From positions 41,768,547-41,832,546 of the forward strand of contig NC_067481.1 of the NCBI RefSeq assembly GCF_947179515.1: a stretch of 64,000 nucleotides of DNA, written 5' to 3'. This DNA comes from Apodemus sylvaticus. Its lineage: Eukaryota; Chordata; Mammalia; Rodentia; Muridae. Shown here one piece after another: positions 1 through 12,545 of this stretch. Below the pieces are notes generated by a model. The model made no database searches and was not told the DNA's origin. It saw only the letters and a program-made list of their open reading frames with translations. The stretch's first letter is position 1; each line of letters opens with the position of its first letter. A program made the position numbers and the translations under genes.

Positions 1-2555
1 TGTCGTCAGCGCTTGTCTGGGGGCTCTGCCTCATTAAGACGTCCCCTCCCTTTCCCCTGGTGCAGCCCTCCCCGCCTCCTCTCAGGGCCGCCTGCCTCCC
101 ACTCTGAGGTTCTCGTTATGCTCCAGCCAGTCTCTGCCGTCAGCCTTTGCACTTGCTGTTGGCTGTATCTCACTCGGAAAGAGCCCAGAGTGCCAGGAGC
201 ATTGCTGTTCACAGCCTGGTGCTAGAGCTGTTTCCTGGGGGAGCTGTTTTGTATTATTATCCCTTTTATAACATCCCAAGGAAGAGCACAGCCAAACCTA
301 TGGCAACATTTGCTAAAGATGAAGCCCGCCTGAGCTGGAGAAGAAAGCTACTGGCCCTTCTTAAAGGAGCAAACAGGGTCCTAAAATACGTCATGCACGA
401 ATGATGTCTGAGGGGCCTTGGGGAGGGATGGAGGAAATGCCTTGTTCTTGGAGCCTGAAACCATTGCTGTGTTCCAGCCCTTGCTTTCTAGTGCCTGGCA
501 ACGCTCAGATTCATCGCTGCACTGTGTAGCTTGAAAGTACACTCAGCTCTTCCTGTATCTGCCTGCACACACACGGAACCCACAGATGACAAATGCAGGG
601 TGTCCCAGATATGTTGGACCGGGCAGCAGACCCTGGGCTGGGTCTTTAAGCATCCTCACAAGCCTCCTCGTGATGGTGTGGCTCACTGGTAGCTCTACTC
701 ATACCCCAGTTCTGTTTAGAAGTAGAGGCTTGTTGATTCAGGCTGCCTATTTATATTTGCTTCATCATTTGAATTGCTAGGATCCCAAGCAGCCAAAAGT
801 CTGATTTTAAATCCTAACTGGGGCTTTGATCATCTGAAATACTGAAGTTGCCTGCAGATAAGGTCTATTCTTTAATTAGTGGTGCACACTATCTGCCAAT
901 CTTAGCAAGTCCTAGACTCATCTGTTTGAATGCCCATCCTTGGACTGACCCCTCTGTGTTGTAATATCACACAGAGAAGCATTGAGGAGAAGGTGTCCCT
1001 TGGTGTTCTCTTCTATGTGCTCAGGATGTCAGAATGACAACCACTGTAGGTGATAAAAATATAATTTTCATCAATGGGTGACAGTGGGCATCCATGCCGA
1101 GCCTCTGCTGGGGATAATACGATAGGAGATATGTCCAAGACCCAACGCTAAGGAGTGAACCTCTGATGGACCTTTGTGCTTTTTCGTGTGCTCTCACTTC
1201 CTCAATGAGACTATGCCACTGTTGGAGAAGCCCGTTTCCCAGCCTTTTCTCTCATTCACTGTCTGGGATAGCCATCCCTCTCCAGTGGGCTTTCTTTAAA
1301 GCCCTGCTTGGGGTTTTGACACAGTGGTTACCTTCTTTCTCTGGGCAACCATGGCTGACTTATTAGAGAATTTACGTGTGGGGGAGGGGGATGTCACAGG
1401 TGGACAGCTCTTTTTCTGGATTTGGTTTTCCTATAAAGCCTGGAGCATCATCTCCAGGGTGAATGCTGTAGCACAAGCTTCCTTATTCCAGGTTCTTAGC
1501 TGCTGTGCAACGAAGTGTGTAATACCCTTTAATTAGTGAATGAGCTGTGATTCTAGCAGAGTGAGCGAAGGCTGTTCACGGAGACTCAAAGTCCCCAGGA
1601 AGCCAGGTGTGGAATGCTGAGTGCCGAGTAAGCAGGCGCGCTCCCTGCCTATGCAGATACATTCTGAGCCTTTGCCCAGGAACAGGCTGGCTTCAGAGAA
1701 CTCTGTGATTTTCCTCCCTGGTAAACCAGAGACAAAGATTTGATCCTGGACCTTCTAACTCACAGAAGCTGACCCTAGTGACCCAGAGTAGAACGGGGAT
1801 GAGGTAGGAGTCTATAGGGGTTGTGATTCTGTGGCCTGACTCCAAGGTCACATGGTAGGCATGGGTTTGAAGTCCTTGACATCCTTGTTTCATTGTCTCC
1901 TGTGTGCTTTCTAAGTGAGCCACTCGCTCATCTAACATCGACCTCACCTATGGTGTTGTTGGAAGAAAGAACTTTCATGATTCTATGTGAGGGAGCCCTC
2001 TATGTCTTTGCCAGCCATGTGGCTATGAGACGAGATTCTGAGCATGTGTGTAGGGGGGTTGCTGTGGTCCTGCCTGCCTCCACTGTGTTCAGGGACCAGA
2101 TTGATAAGGAAATCTGCAAAGACGTGAGCAGGGGGTTGGGGGGAGCACCACTGTCTTTGCCTGGAGCACCAAGTGAAAACTGATCCTCTGGAGAGGGAGC
2201 TGCTTCAAGTAGCGGTCCTGTCAGGAGTTGACAACTGCTGCCAGGTGAATTCCTGTCATTTGTGATCAACATATGGCAGGGCCTTATGTTGATCCTTTGC
2301 CTAATCACACTGGGGTTCACTTGTGTTCAGCTCCAGGAACTGGAATGACCCTGCCAATTTTGCATGTAGCTTGTCCATCACTGTAAGTTTCTTATGCTTT
2401 GAATGTGAGATTTCTCAGGAAAGACCCAGCTTTCTTTCCCCCACTGAATGGATCTTACTACCTTACATCATATAACACTATAGAGATAGTGGAGGTTGAG
2501 GCTGACAAAGGTTGTGTCTTTGGGGCTCTTTGACAAGGCCACATCGGTCTCTAAT
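1..2555. other. Unassigned single-copy-looking DNA
   Basis: I recognise no gene, RNA or clear repeat here. Open frames are all about 100 residues or shorter, overlap one another on both strands and show no motif. The first 180 bases hold eight CpG dinucleotides, locally denser than the CpG-poor remainder, but this is too little to call a CpG island. Confidence 0.6.
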
Positions 2556-2559
2556 CTAG

Positions 2560-2740
2560 CCTAAGAACATCTCACTACACAGGTGTATTCATCTGGAAGA
2601 TGTGGATTTTGAGGAATCATCTGAACTGGGATTCCAACTCTGTGTGATATGTGTAGGGGAAGCTAGTGTTAGTTCAAATAACTCCAGTTTTCCCATCTCT
2701 GAAGTGGGACCAGTAACACCCAAGACTCCTCTGGAGGAAT
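2560..2740 (+). mobile_element. MIR-like SINE relic
   Basis: Around 2690-2725 the sequence resembles the MIR core in sense orientation (a 'cagttttcccatctctgaa' stretch, the counterpart of the usual cag-tttcc-catctgtaaa block). The flanks are heavily diverged, so boundaries are approximate. Confidence 0.5.
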
Positions 2741-3535
2741 AGCTTGCTCTGAGAAGGACTGCTAACTAAACTCCATCTATCGACTGCTTCTTTGGACCCC
2801 ATTCGTCCTTATCTTCCAGCCCATGACTGCAACTTCAGAGCAAAGGAGTCTGCCATCTTCTCTGTGTTCTCAATGTTTTCAGGGCTTCTCTCCTTGCTGG
2901 GTACCCTACCATACCTTATTCTCTGGTTTGACTTCCATGTTGCATTTCACACTTTCCAATTCACCTTGAGTAAGCACACACACATCCTGCTAAAATCCCT
3001 AACATTGGCTGGGTAATCTCTGCACCACTGTGCCATATTTGTGTCTGTCTATCAAGCAGGACCTATGGTACAGCAATAATCCAAGTAGACCAGGCCTGTG
3101 CTATCACAACCTATCTCTATCCCAGCTAGTCTGGGACTAGTCTTAGAACAGCTTTTGCAAATATTATGTCAAGTAGAGGGTGGGTCTCTCAACCCTGCCA
3201 ACACAAGCAGAACGTCACTGGGTAAGTGCTTGCTGTCTCTCCCTGAAATTACCCATCATCCTAGCTCATAGACCTTTCTTACTCTCTTTTGTGCCTGAGC
3301 TTGTTGTATCTTTCAATGCCACTTTACCTTTAAAGTTTGGCTTTATGATAATGGAAGCTATGTCCCTCCACAGTACCACCATCTAAATTTCCCTTTCTGT
3401 CTTCCAAGCATCACATACTTTACCTTTCTTCTGTGCAGATCTGACATGATGCTTTTCCTTTTGAGGGAAGCATGAAAAGTTGCCTCTAAAAAGGATCTTG
3501 GAGATAAATTAATTCAGTTCTTATGTTTTAAACCA
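2741..3535. other. Unassigned noncoding DNA
   Basis: No coding potential or confident repeat is seen. Some pyrimidine-rich text at 2790-3010 could be a very old L2 relic, but it is too diverged to call. Confidence 0.55.
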
Positions 3536-3539
3536 TGGA

Positions 3540-3569
3540 TTATATATAATATATAATATATATATTATA
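3540..3569. repeat. AT-rich low-complexity tract
   Basis: Thirty bases consist almost only of alternating A and T, a short low-complexity tract next to the L1M relic that follows. Confidence 0.8.
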
Positions 3570-3599
3570 GTACTTAAACATTGTTGTGATACATGCATT

Positions 3600-3835
3600 T
3601 CCATGCATGCTTGTCTTTTGTGTAGCTATGTGTATGTATGTCAAGAACACATGAAATGTACAGTTGTTTGATTTTCAAATATATGGTATATTGTTATTAA
3701 CTGTATCACAGTGTCAATAAATCTCTTGCACTTACTTCTGAAATTTTTTGTCCTTTGATCAGCATATTTTTAGCCTTCCCACTCTCCCACCCCAGTGTCT
3801 GGTCTCTATTGTCTTACTTTGTGTCTTTAAGTTAA
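3600..3835 (-). mobile_element. Ancient L1M 3' region fragment
   Basis: In antisense orientation the text has the order typical of old mammalian L1 3' ends: 'ttattaactgtatcacagtg', then 'cctttgatcagca', then a C-rich segment with 'cccaccccagtgtctgg'. It is strongly diverged and carries no open reading frame of L1 type. Confidence 0.6.
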
Positions 3836-3859
3836 AATCTTTAAACAATTCCAAACATA

Positions 3860-4068
3860 GGACTGGAGAGATGGTTCAGTGGTTAAGAGCATTGGCTGTT
3901 CTTCCAAAGGACCCAGGTTCTATTCCCAGCATCTATATGATGGTTACAGTTACCATCTGTAACTCTAGTTCCAAGGAGTCTGATGCCTTCCTCTGGCCTC
4001 CATGGGTACTAGGCAAACATGTAATGGTGCATAGACATACATTCAGGAAAAACCCTAATACACATTAA
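3860..4068 (+). mobile_element. B3 SINE
   Basis: A tRNA-derived rodent SINE in sense orientation. It starts 'gactggagagatggttcagt', continues with the 'taagagca' and 'ggacccaggttc' (B-box region) blocks, and ends in the B3-type 'tgcatagacatacattcagg' segment. It is diverged but nearly full length. Confidence 0.85.
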
Positions 4069-4069
4069 G

Positions 4070-4160
4070 AATGAGGCTGGATAATTGGGAGGTCCAGGTC
4101 ATCCTCAACTATATATTGTGTTTGAGGCCAGCCTTGGCTACATGTGACAACAGCCACCCC
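4070..4160 (+). mobile_element. B1/B4-like SINE fragment
   Basis: 'gaggccagccttggctacat' near 4124 matches the middle of a B1-type monomer in sense orientation. The rest is too diverged to place, and the fragment directly abuts the B3 upstream. Confidence 0.5.
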
Positions 4161-5155
4161 CACGCCAATATTTTCATTAATCTACATATTCTGAAGACCT
4201 AGAACTTCTTAGCACATAGCTCTCAAAATATGTCCTCAGAGTCTGTGTTAAGTACGTTTAAAGATATGGATGTAAGGTGATTGGCTAATATGCAGCAGAA
4301 TGTACATCTTTCAGCCTTTCTGGAACATGTACCTGGAATTTTGTTCAACCTCAGGAAGCCCTTATGCTTCCTGGTTATAAAAGCAATCCATGGTCACTAG
4401 AAGAAAAATGGGAAATGAGGGGCAGGGGGGGATGGAAATTGCACCTCAATAATTTTCTTATATAACTACATGTAGCATTTTGGTATTTTGAGGCTATCTC
4501 CCTTCAGCTACATAATTTGCATGGACTTGTGCTTTACTGGGCTGGCATCACGCATCTATGTACATGGTACAAATTATCTTAGTTCTGCTGTTTTTTTCTG
4601 TGCTTGCTAGGATATGCTGGAGAAATATTTCAGCATGCCTGAACGAAACCCACCCCTGATCCTTAGTGAGGCCCAATTCTGGTACTCCTTATACAACTGC
4701 CTAGGCTGCAGTCCTCAGCTCACAGGTCCTGATTCTCTGCCACCTGTGCAGTCTGCATCTTAGTCAAAACAATCTAATGTAGCAGTAATGTAAATTAGAT
4801 GAGCTCATATAGTCTTAGGAAGCTCAGCACCTGTGAGCCTTTGGCATGGTCTGGAGAGCCAATCTTTGTTGTGCTGGTCATAGGATTTTTATGATGCCAG
4901 CCTCTGGCTACCATATTCTGGTTTGTAGACTGGTAGACTGTGAGCTGTCTGGGAGTAAGGCTTTGGGGGGCATGTTGCATCTGTGCTGTTGTGCTGATGG
5001 GGTGAGGCTGCAATTGGGAGCTGTTAAGATGACTCATACTGTCTCCTTGGAGAGAAAAGCTGCACAGCTCTGAGCTAATGCCCAGTAACTTGCTGGGTGG
5101 ATGTGTATTTCTCTGTCTCCTTCCTTGGGAATTCTTTTACCCCCAGAACTGTTGA
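4161..5155. other. Unassigned DNA with a possible old LINE fragment
   Basis: At about 4370-4520 the text ('ggttataaaagcaatccatg' followed by a TTTTGGTATTTTGAGG-like block) resembles an old LINE UTR common in mammals. The family is uncertain. Nothing else in the stretch is recognised. Confidence 0.4.
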
Positions 5156-5477
5156 TCCAAGAGGAATCTTGACTCAGTGGATAAAGAACTTGTTCTGTAA
5201 CTATGAGGGCAGGAGTTCAAATCTCTAGAATCCACATAAAAACCCAGATAGGCATGGGGACATTCTTGGAATTCCAAAACTCAGTAGGTGAGACAGAGGA
5301 TCTCTAGAGCAAGCTGGCTACTAGACTAGCCATATCAATGAGCTCTGGGATCAATTGAGAGACCCTGACTCAATGATTATGATAGAGAGAGATTAAGAAA
5401 GCCTCCCAACATCAACTATGGGCCTCTAAATGCACATACATGCACATACACATGCATACAGACAGCACACAACATTT
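5156..5477 (+). mobile_element. B4 (B4A/RSINE1-type) SINE
   Basis: Sense-strand composite SINE. A tRNA-like left part ('gactcagtggataaagaact', 'ggagttcaaatctct') is followed by a B1-like right part ('agaccctgactcaa'). It closes with the B4-type 3' end of alternating 'gcacatacatgcacata', which runs into a GA tract. Confidence 0.75.
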
Positions 5478-5488
5478 GAGAGAGAGAT

Positions 5489-5553
<65 letters not shown>
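5478..5553 (+). repeat. (GA)n microsatellite
   Basis: Nearly pure GA dinucleotide array of 76 bases with one early 'tagac' interruption. It sits at the 3' end of the preceding B4, a usual birthplace for microsatellites. Confidence 0.97.
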
Positions 5554-5556
<3 letters not shown>

Positions 5557-6358
5557 CAAGCTTGCTGGGAGCTTGTTTGCTTAGAAACTTACCTGTCTTC
5601 TGATTCTATAGAAAATATTTCTTTGCATAAAGACTTGGGCTCTAAAACACTTTCTATACAGTGAATCTAGTTTGCTCCTAATTTTCACAAGAGAAGCTGT
5701 GATGGGACACCCCGTCCCCCCCCCCCACACACACACTAAGACCATCCTAAATCCAAGACCCAATTCCTCAGCTTTTAGCACCATGCTTGCTGCTAGAGGC
5801 AGTGCTTCCTAAAGCAGTTCACACTTCAAAGTAGCAGACTTCTCATCCCTTACAAAGGACCAAAAACATGACGCTCAAGTTGGGCTTTGTGCTTTCTCAG
5901 TTTTGTCTGTTCGTGGTTGAAGGAGTTAGGTTGAAATGTCAAACACGGGCAGCCAGGACACCTGACCTATGCTCTATCATAATCTGAAACAAGTGGTCTA
6001 TGTGTCTCATGAACACTTGAAGTTTCATATATTAAACCTCCACATGCATTTATCTTCAAACCAACACTTTCGGGCTAGGCTTGTGGCTGCCAGACAGCAG
6101 CTGCAGCCAACAAGCAGATATACAACACATTAATTATTTGGTAAATGTGAAGTTTCTGGGGAAAGCCCATGTATGCAGTTAGGCTTTTCAAGGAGACAGA
6201 AGCCCCCGAGGCAGCATGCTCTGATACTAGAGTATTTTTTCCTATAGCAATTACTTTCTTAGCACTTTAGGCACACTCTGTGCAGACTTACTCAATGGTC
6301 ATTGAAATGAATGCAGCAACTTGAGTATGCAGCAGAGAAAGAATGCATTTGACTTCCA
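5554..6358. other. Unassigned DNA with a C-run/CA repeat
   Basis: Contains a 12-base C run at 5716-5727 passing into (CA)n to about 5737. Otherwise no gene or repeat is recognised. Confidence 0.55.
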
Positions 6359-6359
6359 T

Positions 6360-6462
6360 TGATGGATAATGAGCCTCTGTGAGCCCCTGTTTTCCCCATC
6401 TGTAGAATGAATGGGATGAACTAGACAGTTTTCAAGGACAGCTCTTTGTCCCGCATTTGCTT
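6360..6462 (+). mobile_element. MIR SINE fragment
   Basis: 'ctgttttccccatctgtaga' followed by 'atgaatgggatgaactagac' is the MIR core plus the variant downstream block in sense orientation. Only the middle of the element is recognisable. Confidence 0.7.
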
Positions 6463-8688
6463 CACTAAAACTAAAACCTCCACTTACACTGAGAATAGGG
6501 GAAAGAGCTGTTGCTACTTTTCAACCCAGTATGCTTAGCTATGTATTGGTTTGCTTTTATTTAAGCCTATGCAATAGTAACAGAAGTGCACAGATGCACA
6601 GAGCTGCTGCGGTGGGAGCATGGAGGCACAGAACCTCACTCTCAGAATCCCAACAAGGAGCCTCATGTGCCTGTCTGTAGACACCCCCTCTCCACCGAAG
6701 GTTTCTATTCATATTAGCACAGCAGGCGTGATTCTGCTCTGGGTCTTACAGGTATGGACCAGCAAGAATATCTGTGGGAGATGTTAAAGGTGGTCCACAG
6801 AGATTTCCTAGACAGCTGCTGTGGGCACAACATCTTAGATCACTGTGCTTGTCTTGGGTGGCTTGTTAGAAGCCTCTCCACCACCTCGAGGCAGCCTATC
6901 GACAGGGATCCTGTGATGAATCCAAAATGCCCAGTCATGGGTATCTTGCCTTTATGTGGACCAATGATGCAATTTATACTCAAGCTTCCTGGGGGTCAGG
7001 CTGAGCATCTAGGCAGAACCTTTACTTTCCCCACTCCTGTCACTCTACACTCCAGGGGCTTTTCCAGAGAGCACTCTCTCAGTAAATCACCCTCTCAAGG
7101 CCTCATCTCTCCCTCACTTTTTTGCTTCTCCATCTGTTTGGCGAGATGGAGTCTGGTCTCAAGTATGGCTTAGAAACAAAGATGCCTACACTAAGCTTGC
7201 TTTAAATCCCAGGCTTTCTAGACATGTCTTCAATTTGGGACCTATGATGATTTCCAAGAGCCATTCTTCAAAACTCAAACAATTATCTCTTAGGTTGAGC
7301 TTTACTCTTCCAGACTCTGCTGGTTTGATGCTCTTGGGTGTGTGGGGGGTGTGGTTTGCCTGGTAACAGTTCTTCCTGAGGAGGTGAGATGTCTCAGTTT
7401 TGCCAGCTGCTGTCTATCCATAAGCTGTTTACATTCTAGTGCACATCTTCCCTGGCATCTATGTTATCATTTTCCAGATCCCTTGGTTCCTGAAGAAAGC
7501 CCTTCCCAGCCATCCCTGCCATATCTCCTTGAATGTTCCTCTACCTGACTTCAAGGAGGAAGCTACCCCCCTTTGATACTGGCAATGAGTTGAGCCCATC
7601 TATGAAGCAAGAGGTGGTAAGGGATGGATGCTGAGCAGAGTGATGCTACTTATATGTCACAGAAACCACAAGTGATGGAAGAGTGTATGAAAGGCTCCTA
7701 CTGTTCAGACTGAAATGGGAAGCCAGTGATTCAAAGGCAGTGTGATTGCTGTCTCCAAACACTTAGGAAACAATCATAGAAAATGGAAGCAGGACCTTCT
7801 CCAAGAGAGGCCAGAGGACAGAACTCAAATGCTGGGGAGAGGGTGGGAGTTCAGGGAGGTGGCTGCCAGATGATTGAAAAAGCTTATCCTGGGAGTCTAG
7901 AGCACTCTAACACTGCCTGTGTCTGCTCCTTAGGTCCAACCAAAGCTAAGGGATCACCTCTAGGCGAGGATCAATGTCCCATAAAGAGTTAGATTAATGA
8001 CCTCTGATGTTACTTCCAGCTGAGAGAGTGTTTGATTTTTTTTTCCTTCCTGAATAGATAGTTGAGGTTGGGGGTTAAAAGCCATTGATGGAGGACATTG
8101 GAAAGAAGTGCTGACGGGTGGAACTAGCAACTCAGATTACAGATCCACCCACTGTCCAATACCATGAAGCTTTGAAGTTAAATGCCTCTGATGGATGCCA
8201 GGAAGAAGAATGGTGCCTTTAGAGATAAAAGAGTAGATCCAGGAAGAACACGGGAAGAGTAGGATGCTGGAAACCAGCCATTGTAGTGGTGATTAATGGT
8301 CTGGCCATTTCAAGATGTGTGTGCATGGCTTATTGAGAGGAGTTCAATAGATCCTGGAGTTCATCATATATTCTGGAAGCTAGCTTCAAGCCTACAGAGA
8401 CAGCCTTAGGTTGTGTTTGAGCATGGTCTAGTTCCACATTGAGGCCTGGGAAGACTGGGAAGCTTATGGCTTAGACACAATCCTGAGGTTTAGGATGCTA
8501 GGAACATCCTCAGCAATAGAATCTGTGAAGGAGGCTAGGGAGAATACTCAGACCAGGAGCACTGGTGACAGACAACTAAGGGATACCCAGAACGAGGAAG
8601 CACCGTAAACATTAGAGGGCTCTAGGGCTCTGGGATCTGAGACAATAATACAAAGAGAGCATTGTAGCCTCTAGACACATTAACAGTG
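6463..8688. other. Unassigned DNA, no supported gene
   Basis: A 139-residue open frame lies at 6754-7173 (+). It has no recognisable domain, signal peptide or low-complexity explanation, and I treat it as chance. Text around 7430-7545 ('gaagaaagcccttcccagcc') is faintly L2-like. No CpG-rich promoter or splice-flanked coding exon is evident. Confidence 0.5.
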
Positions 8689-8689
8689 G

Positions 8690-8866
8690 CCAGAGCCAGA
8701 CATGTTCAAATGGGCATGAGTTTGTGTGAATCACTTAGCCCTTCCAGGTTTCTGTTTCCTCATTTATTAAATAATAGCATCTCAATACTGATGTTTCACA
8801 GGCATGTTCACAGTGACCACATGAAATAAGTATAAGGCTCATATTGGCCAGGAACTGAATATCTGC
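8690..8866 (+). mobile_element. MIR SINE
   Basis: One of the clearest MIRs here: 'gtgtgaatcacttagccctt', 'tctgtttcctcatttattaa' and 'ataatagcatctcaatactg' follow in the consensus order (tRNA-derived head, core, downstream region), in sense orientation. Confidence 0.8.
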
Positions 8867-8880
8867 TCTACTGATTAATT

Positions 8881-9097
8881 TTGCTTTGGGCCAGGGTCTC
8901 ACGTAGCCTAGATCTGCTCCAATTTCCTATGTCGCTGAATATGATCTTGAGCTCATCACCTTCCTGCCACTACCTATACGTGCTGGGATTAACAGCATGG
9001 GTCACCAAACCCAGTGTACAAGGTGCTAGGGATGGAGCCCAGGGTATTCTGCATGCTAGGACAGCTTTCTACCACCTGAGCCACATCCCCAGCCCTA
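8881..9097 (-). mobile_element. B4/ID-B1 dimeric SINE
   Basis: Read on the minus strand, an ID-like head ('ggggatgtggctcaggtggt') is followed by a B1-like monomer. On the plus strand these appear as 'gtgctgggattaacagcatg' then 'gtgctagggatggagcccag'. Ending at 'ccccagccc' marks a near-complete 5' end. Confidence 0.85.
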
Positions 9098-10489
9098 ATG
9101 CTGTTCAATTTATTATTCCTGAGCTTAGTGGGTGATAGTGACAGGTGATCCAGGGACAGAAGGATTTGTTTTTAAATCTATATTGACAATGTAGTATTAG
9201 GAGTGCTCAAGAGAGCTTGGGGGTAAGGCTGTGAACAAGCCAAGCACCTAGCTACTACTGTGGTTAAGCACAGGCTCATGTATATTCTTAGACCATATCC
9301 AAACTGAATTTCTTCCAGTGGTCCCGCACTGTGTAGTTTATAAAATACACAAGTGAATGCTAGTATTCTCTGAGCATCCCAGACACTTTTGTCCACAGTT
9401 TACATGGAAAAAAGCTCATCGAGTTTTCCCAACAGCCTCGTGAAATACAGAGCTCAGATCTGTTTGTTTAGTGAGGGAAGAAATGAAGCTTAAAACTCCT
9501 GTCTTGTACTCAGATAGAAATGAGTGTAAGTGGGATTTTCATAGTCTTGCTCCAGATCCCTGATGCTCTGAAAGACCCTCTGAAATGCCCTAGCTTGGTT
9601 ATCTGTTACCAGTGCTGCTGGGTAGGGGATTTTGCTTGTCAGTCTAGCCTCCTTCCCAGCTCCTATAGCTGAGGATGTTCTTAGCACCTTAAACCAATAA
9701 TGGTGTCTAAGCCATAAACTTCCCAGTTTGCCCAGTCCCCAATGTCTAAAACCATGGGTCATGAGTTTGCATGTGAGTATCATGGATAATTGGGCAGCCA
9801 TAAAAGTTTCTGAACAGCCAATGACAGAAAGTTAATTTGCAGTCAAATGTGTGATGAAACTGGAGTGTTTCTGGCAGTGCTGAGCAGTGTTGCATGGCAT
9901 AGCGTCACTGCAGCTCTGGTGCAGTGCATTTGACATCATGTTGTGCATTGGACAGTGAGCACTGCCGGATCCACTCTGCTTGGATTCCACACCAGGCTAC
10001 TTTGAACTATACATGTTTACAAAAGCCTGGTGGTTTCATCATAGAAAACAATGACTTAGTATTTTCCCCTCATCATTCCTCAACATGTTAAGTGTCAAAT
10101 TTGTTTCTCTTTGGATTCCTTTGTGTAACAATGCTCATGTTTGATGTTACAATTTTCTGTTTTGAGTTGCTGACACAGGTTTCATGAAGAAACACAATTA
10201 AATGAATTTTGGCTCTGGATTAGGACATGATTTGAAACAACTTCTGAAATGACTTTAAACTTATGCCACATTTTACTATACATTCAAGCAAAGCAGTATT
10301 CTCCATGTTGATGATTATAAAATCATATCATCTATCATCTCTGAAAAATATTGATAATGCTCTGTGACCCAATATCAAATATTCAGCCAAGATTTAATTC
10401 TATCTGTAAAAATAAACAAATGCACCCATATCATTAATATGAACATTTGCATTTGTTCTTTAAAATGGAAATTTATATGCATATTAATT
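9098..10489. other. Unassigned AT-rich DNA
   Basis: No gene or dated repeat is recognised apart from a MIR-like piece listed separately. The right third is AT-rich with many short A and T runs. Confidence 0.5.
9355..9520 (-). mobile_element. Possible MIR relic
   Basis: Text such as 'cagcctcgtgaaatacagag' and 'gtgagggaagaaatgaagct' resembles the antisense MIR core. Divergence is high and boundaries are guesses. Confidence 0.35.
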
Positions 10490-10700
10490 AAGAAATTAAT
10501 ATTCTATTTTTCTGTTTATGAGTGTTTGCCTGAATGTATGTTTGTGTGACACATGCCTATAGTGATCATGGAGGGAAGAAGGGGTGACATCCTCTGGGAA
10601 TGAACCTAGAGATGTTTGTGCAAGGCCCTGTGAATGTTGAACCTGAATCCTCTAGAAGAGCAGCCATTGCTCTTAACTACCAGGGCATCTGTCTAGCCTT
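10490..10700 (-). mobile_element. B3 SINE
   Basis: Antisense B3. It begins with the 'gtttatgagtgtttgcctga' tail block, passes 'gaacctgaatcctctagaag' and 'agcagccattgctcttaact' (B and A box region reversed), and ends 'gggcatctgtctagcc'. Confidence 0.85.
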
Positions 10701-12224
10701 TAAATAATTGCCTTAAAACCAATTTTTATACTATTTATCAGTAAATATTTGGTTAGCATACCTATTTTGCATGCCTATATATTCCTACTTGTGCAAAAAT
10801 TGTGACAGGACTGAAGTTTAAGGAATCCATGCCTCATGAAATGCTATTTAGTCCTCCTGGCAATGGAAGATGCAGTGTTGTGTCTCATAGTGTTGTGTGT
10901 TTCATAGTTTAATACAGTTTTAGTGACAGGGATAAGGTCTCTCAGATAGAAAGAAGCCTTGAAGATTAGAGTTCATGTTTGAGGATTGCTTTTGAGCTTC
11001 CTCTGGCAAGGCACTGTGTTTCCTGGCTTCCTGTACAGCATTGAGGCCAATGAAGGAAGACCACGCACCAGCAGGTTTCTAAGCCAGAGCTTAAGGGGTT
11101 AAAATTTAGGCTTACTTTGCTCTACTTTTTAGTGTATCTCCTGTCTTGGCATCTGGCATTGGACGCAGCTGGAACTGAAGCCCAGGAAAGGAACTGAGTT
11201 TGAGGGGTGTCCAGCTGTGGAGCTCAGTCACCGACAGAGCCCTCTGGTTCTTATAGCACCTGGGCTCCTTGTTAGGTTAATGGAGGAGACTGAGGCAGCC
11301 TCATGTGGCTGAGACCCCGTGAGAGGTTTGGGATAGCCTCCCAGCTTTCCATTACAACCCTCTGGCTCCAGCTCCAGCCTTAGAAAAAGAACCACATGCA
11401 CCATGAGAAAACACTGCTTCAGAAAGTGGCCACACCAGGCCTTTCCTCTGATGAGTGTGTGGGTCGCCCGAGGTGGATGGCATGGCCTCTTTTGTGCAGC
11501 TGTTGTCACCAGGAACACAGCTGGGAGCTGTGAGTGCACTCTGTAGATTGCATTTCCCCCTTTCAGGGCAAGAAGGGAACTGAATCTTGGAGCTGTAATT
11601 TTTGCACTTCACAAGCACCAGAGTTCTGGGAGCTGGGCACGGGCCTAGGTTGCTTCTGACCTTCCATCTGCCCTGTTCTCTGTGTGGGCTTTTGATCTCT
11701 CCTATCCAGAAATGCACAGGGAGAGACCAAGCACTTCCTCTGCCTCTCTGTCAGTGACTTGATTTTAAATGTCCAGTCCTAGTGTGTTCAAGCGGTCATA
11801 TTTGCAGGTGGTAGAGAGGCCCTAGAGCGACACTAACAGTTGATAAAAATATTTGGATAACTTTAGGATTCAACACTACGATTGCGTATTACGAGGGTGA
11901 ACTTGAGCAAGTGATTTAATTAGAGTTTGTGAGAATGGAACAATATGAACGCTGTAGCGTAATTGGTCTCAACCTGCAGGAGTTTCTTCTTGTTCTTTCC
12001 CGGCTCACCATCTCCACCTACACAAAGACTCTGCCTTCTAATATGGAGCTGTACATTTCTGACTCTTCTTTGTTTTATTTTATTTTTACTTTTTATCCAG
12101 AGGGTTTCTCTTGGGATTCTTTGCCCTTGTTCTCTTATGGTCTCCTCCTGCTCCTGGCTGTGGTGATTGAAGCTCCTCTCTTTGGAACAGAAATGGCTCA
12201 GTAGGGAATCTAGCACTTGTACTG
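10701..12224. other. Unassigned DNA
   Basis: No supported gene, RNA or repeat. Overlapping 100-120 residue open frames at 11228-11717 (-) have no recognisable motif. A T-rich patch occurs at 12066-12095. Confidence 0.5.
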
Positions 12225-12545
12225 CTTTACTTTCTTTTGTAATGCTGTGATGAAATATTCTGACAAAAGCTGCTTACAGGAGGTAGAGCCTATTTTGGCT
12301 CACAGTTCAAAGTACAGTCCATCATGGCGGGGCAGTCAAGGCAGCTGCCTCCTGAAGTGTGACATCCACAGTCATGAATACCACTGCTCACTTCTCTTTC
12401 TCTGTTTGTACAGTCAAGATCCCAGCCAGGGAGTGCTGCCTCCCACAGTGGGCAATCAAGATAACTCCCATAGGTCACAGGCATTGCCTGTCTCCCAAGT
12501 AATTCTGGGTTCTGTCACGTTGACTCCTACTAGTCATCACACACA
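12225..12545 (-). mobile_element. Rodent L1 (Lx-type) 3' end
   Basis: Antisense Lx-type 3' UTR. 'tgctgtgatgaaatattctg' is the reversed 3' terminus, followed by 'ttcaaagtacagtccatcat' and 'cccacagtgggcaatcaa', and ending near 'gtcacgttgactc' (the reversed gtcaacttgac block). It is truncated, with no ORF2 attached. Confidence 0.7.

Noticed and set aside
3860..4068. tRNA gene (A/B-box-like text)
   Set aside because: The promoter-like boxes are part of a B3 SINE. The same holds for the other B2, B3 and B4 copies.
6754..7173. 139-residue plus-strand open frame
   Set aside because: No domain, no splice context, no codon or homology evidence. Length compatible with chance.
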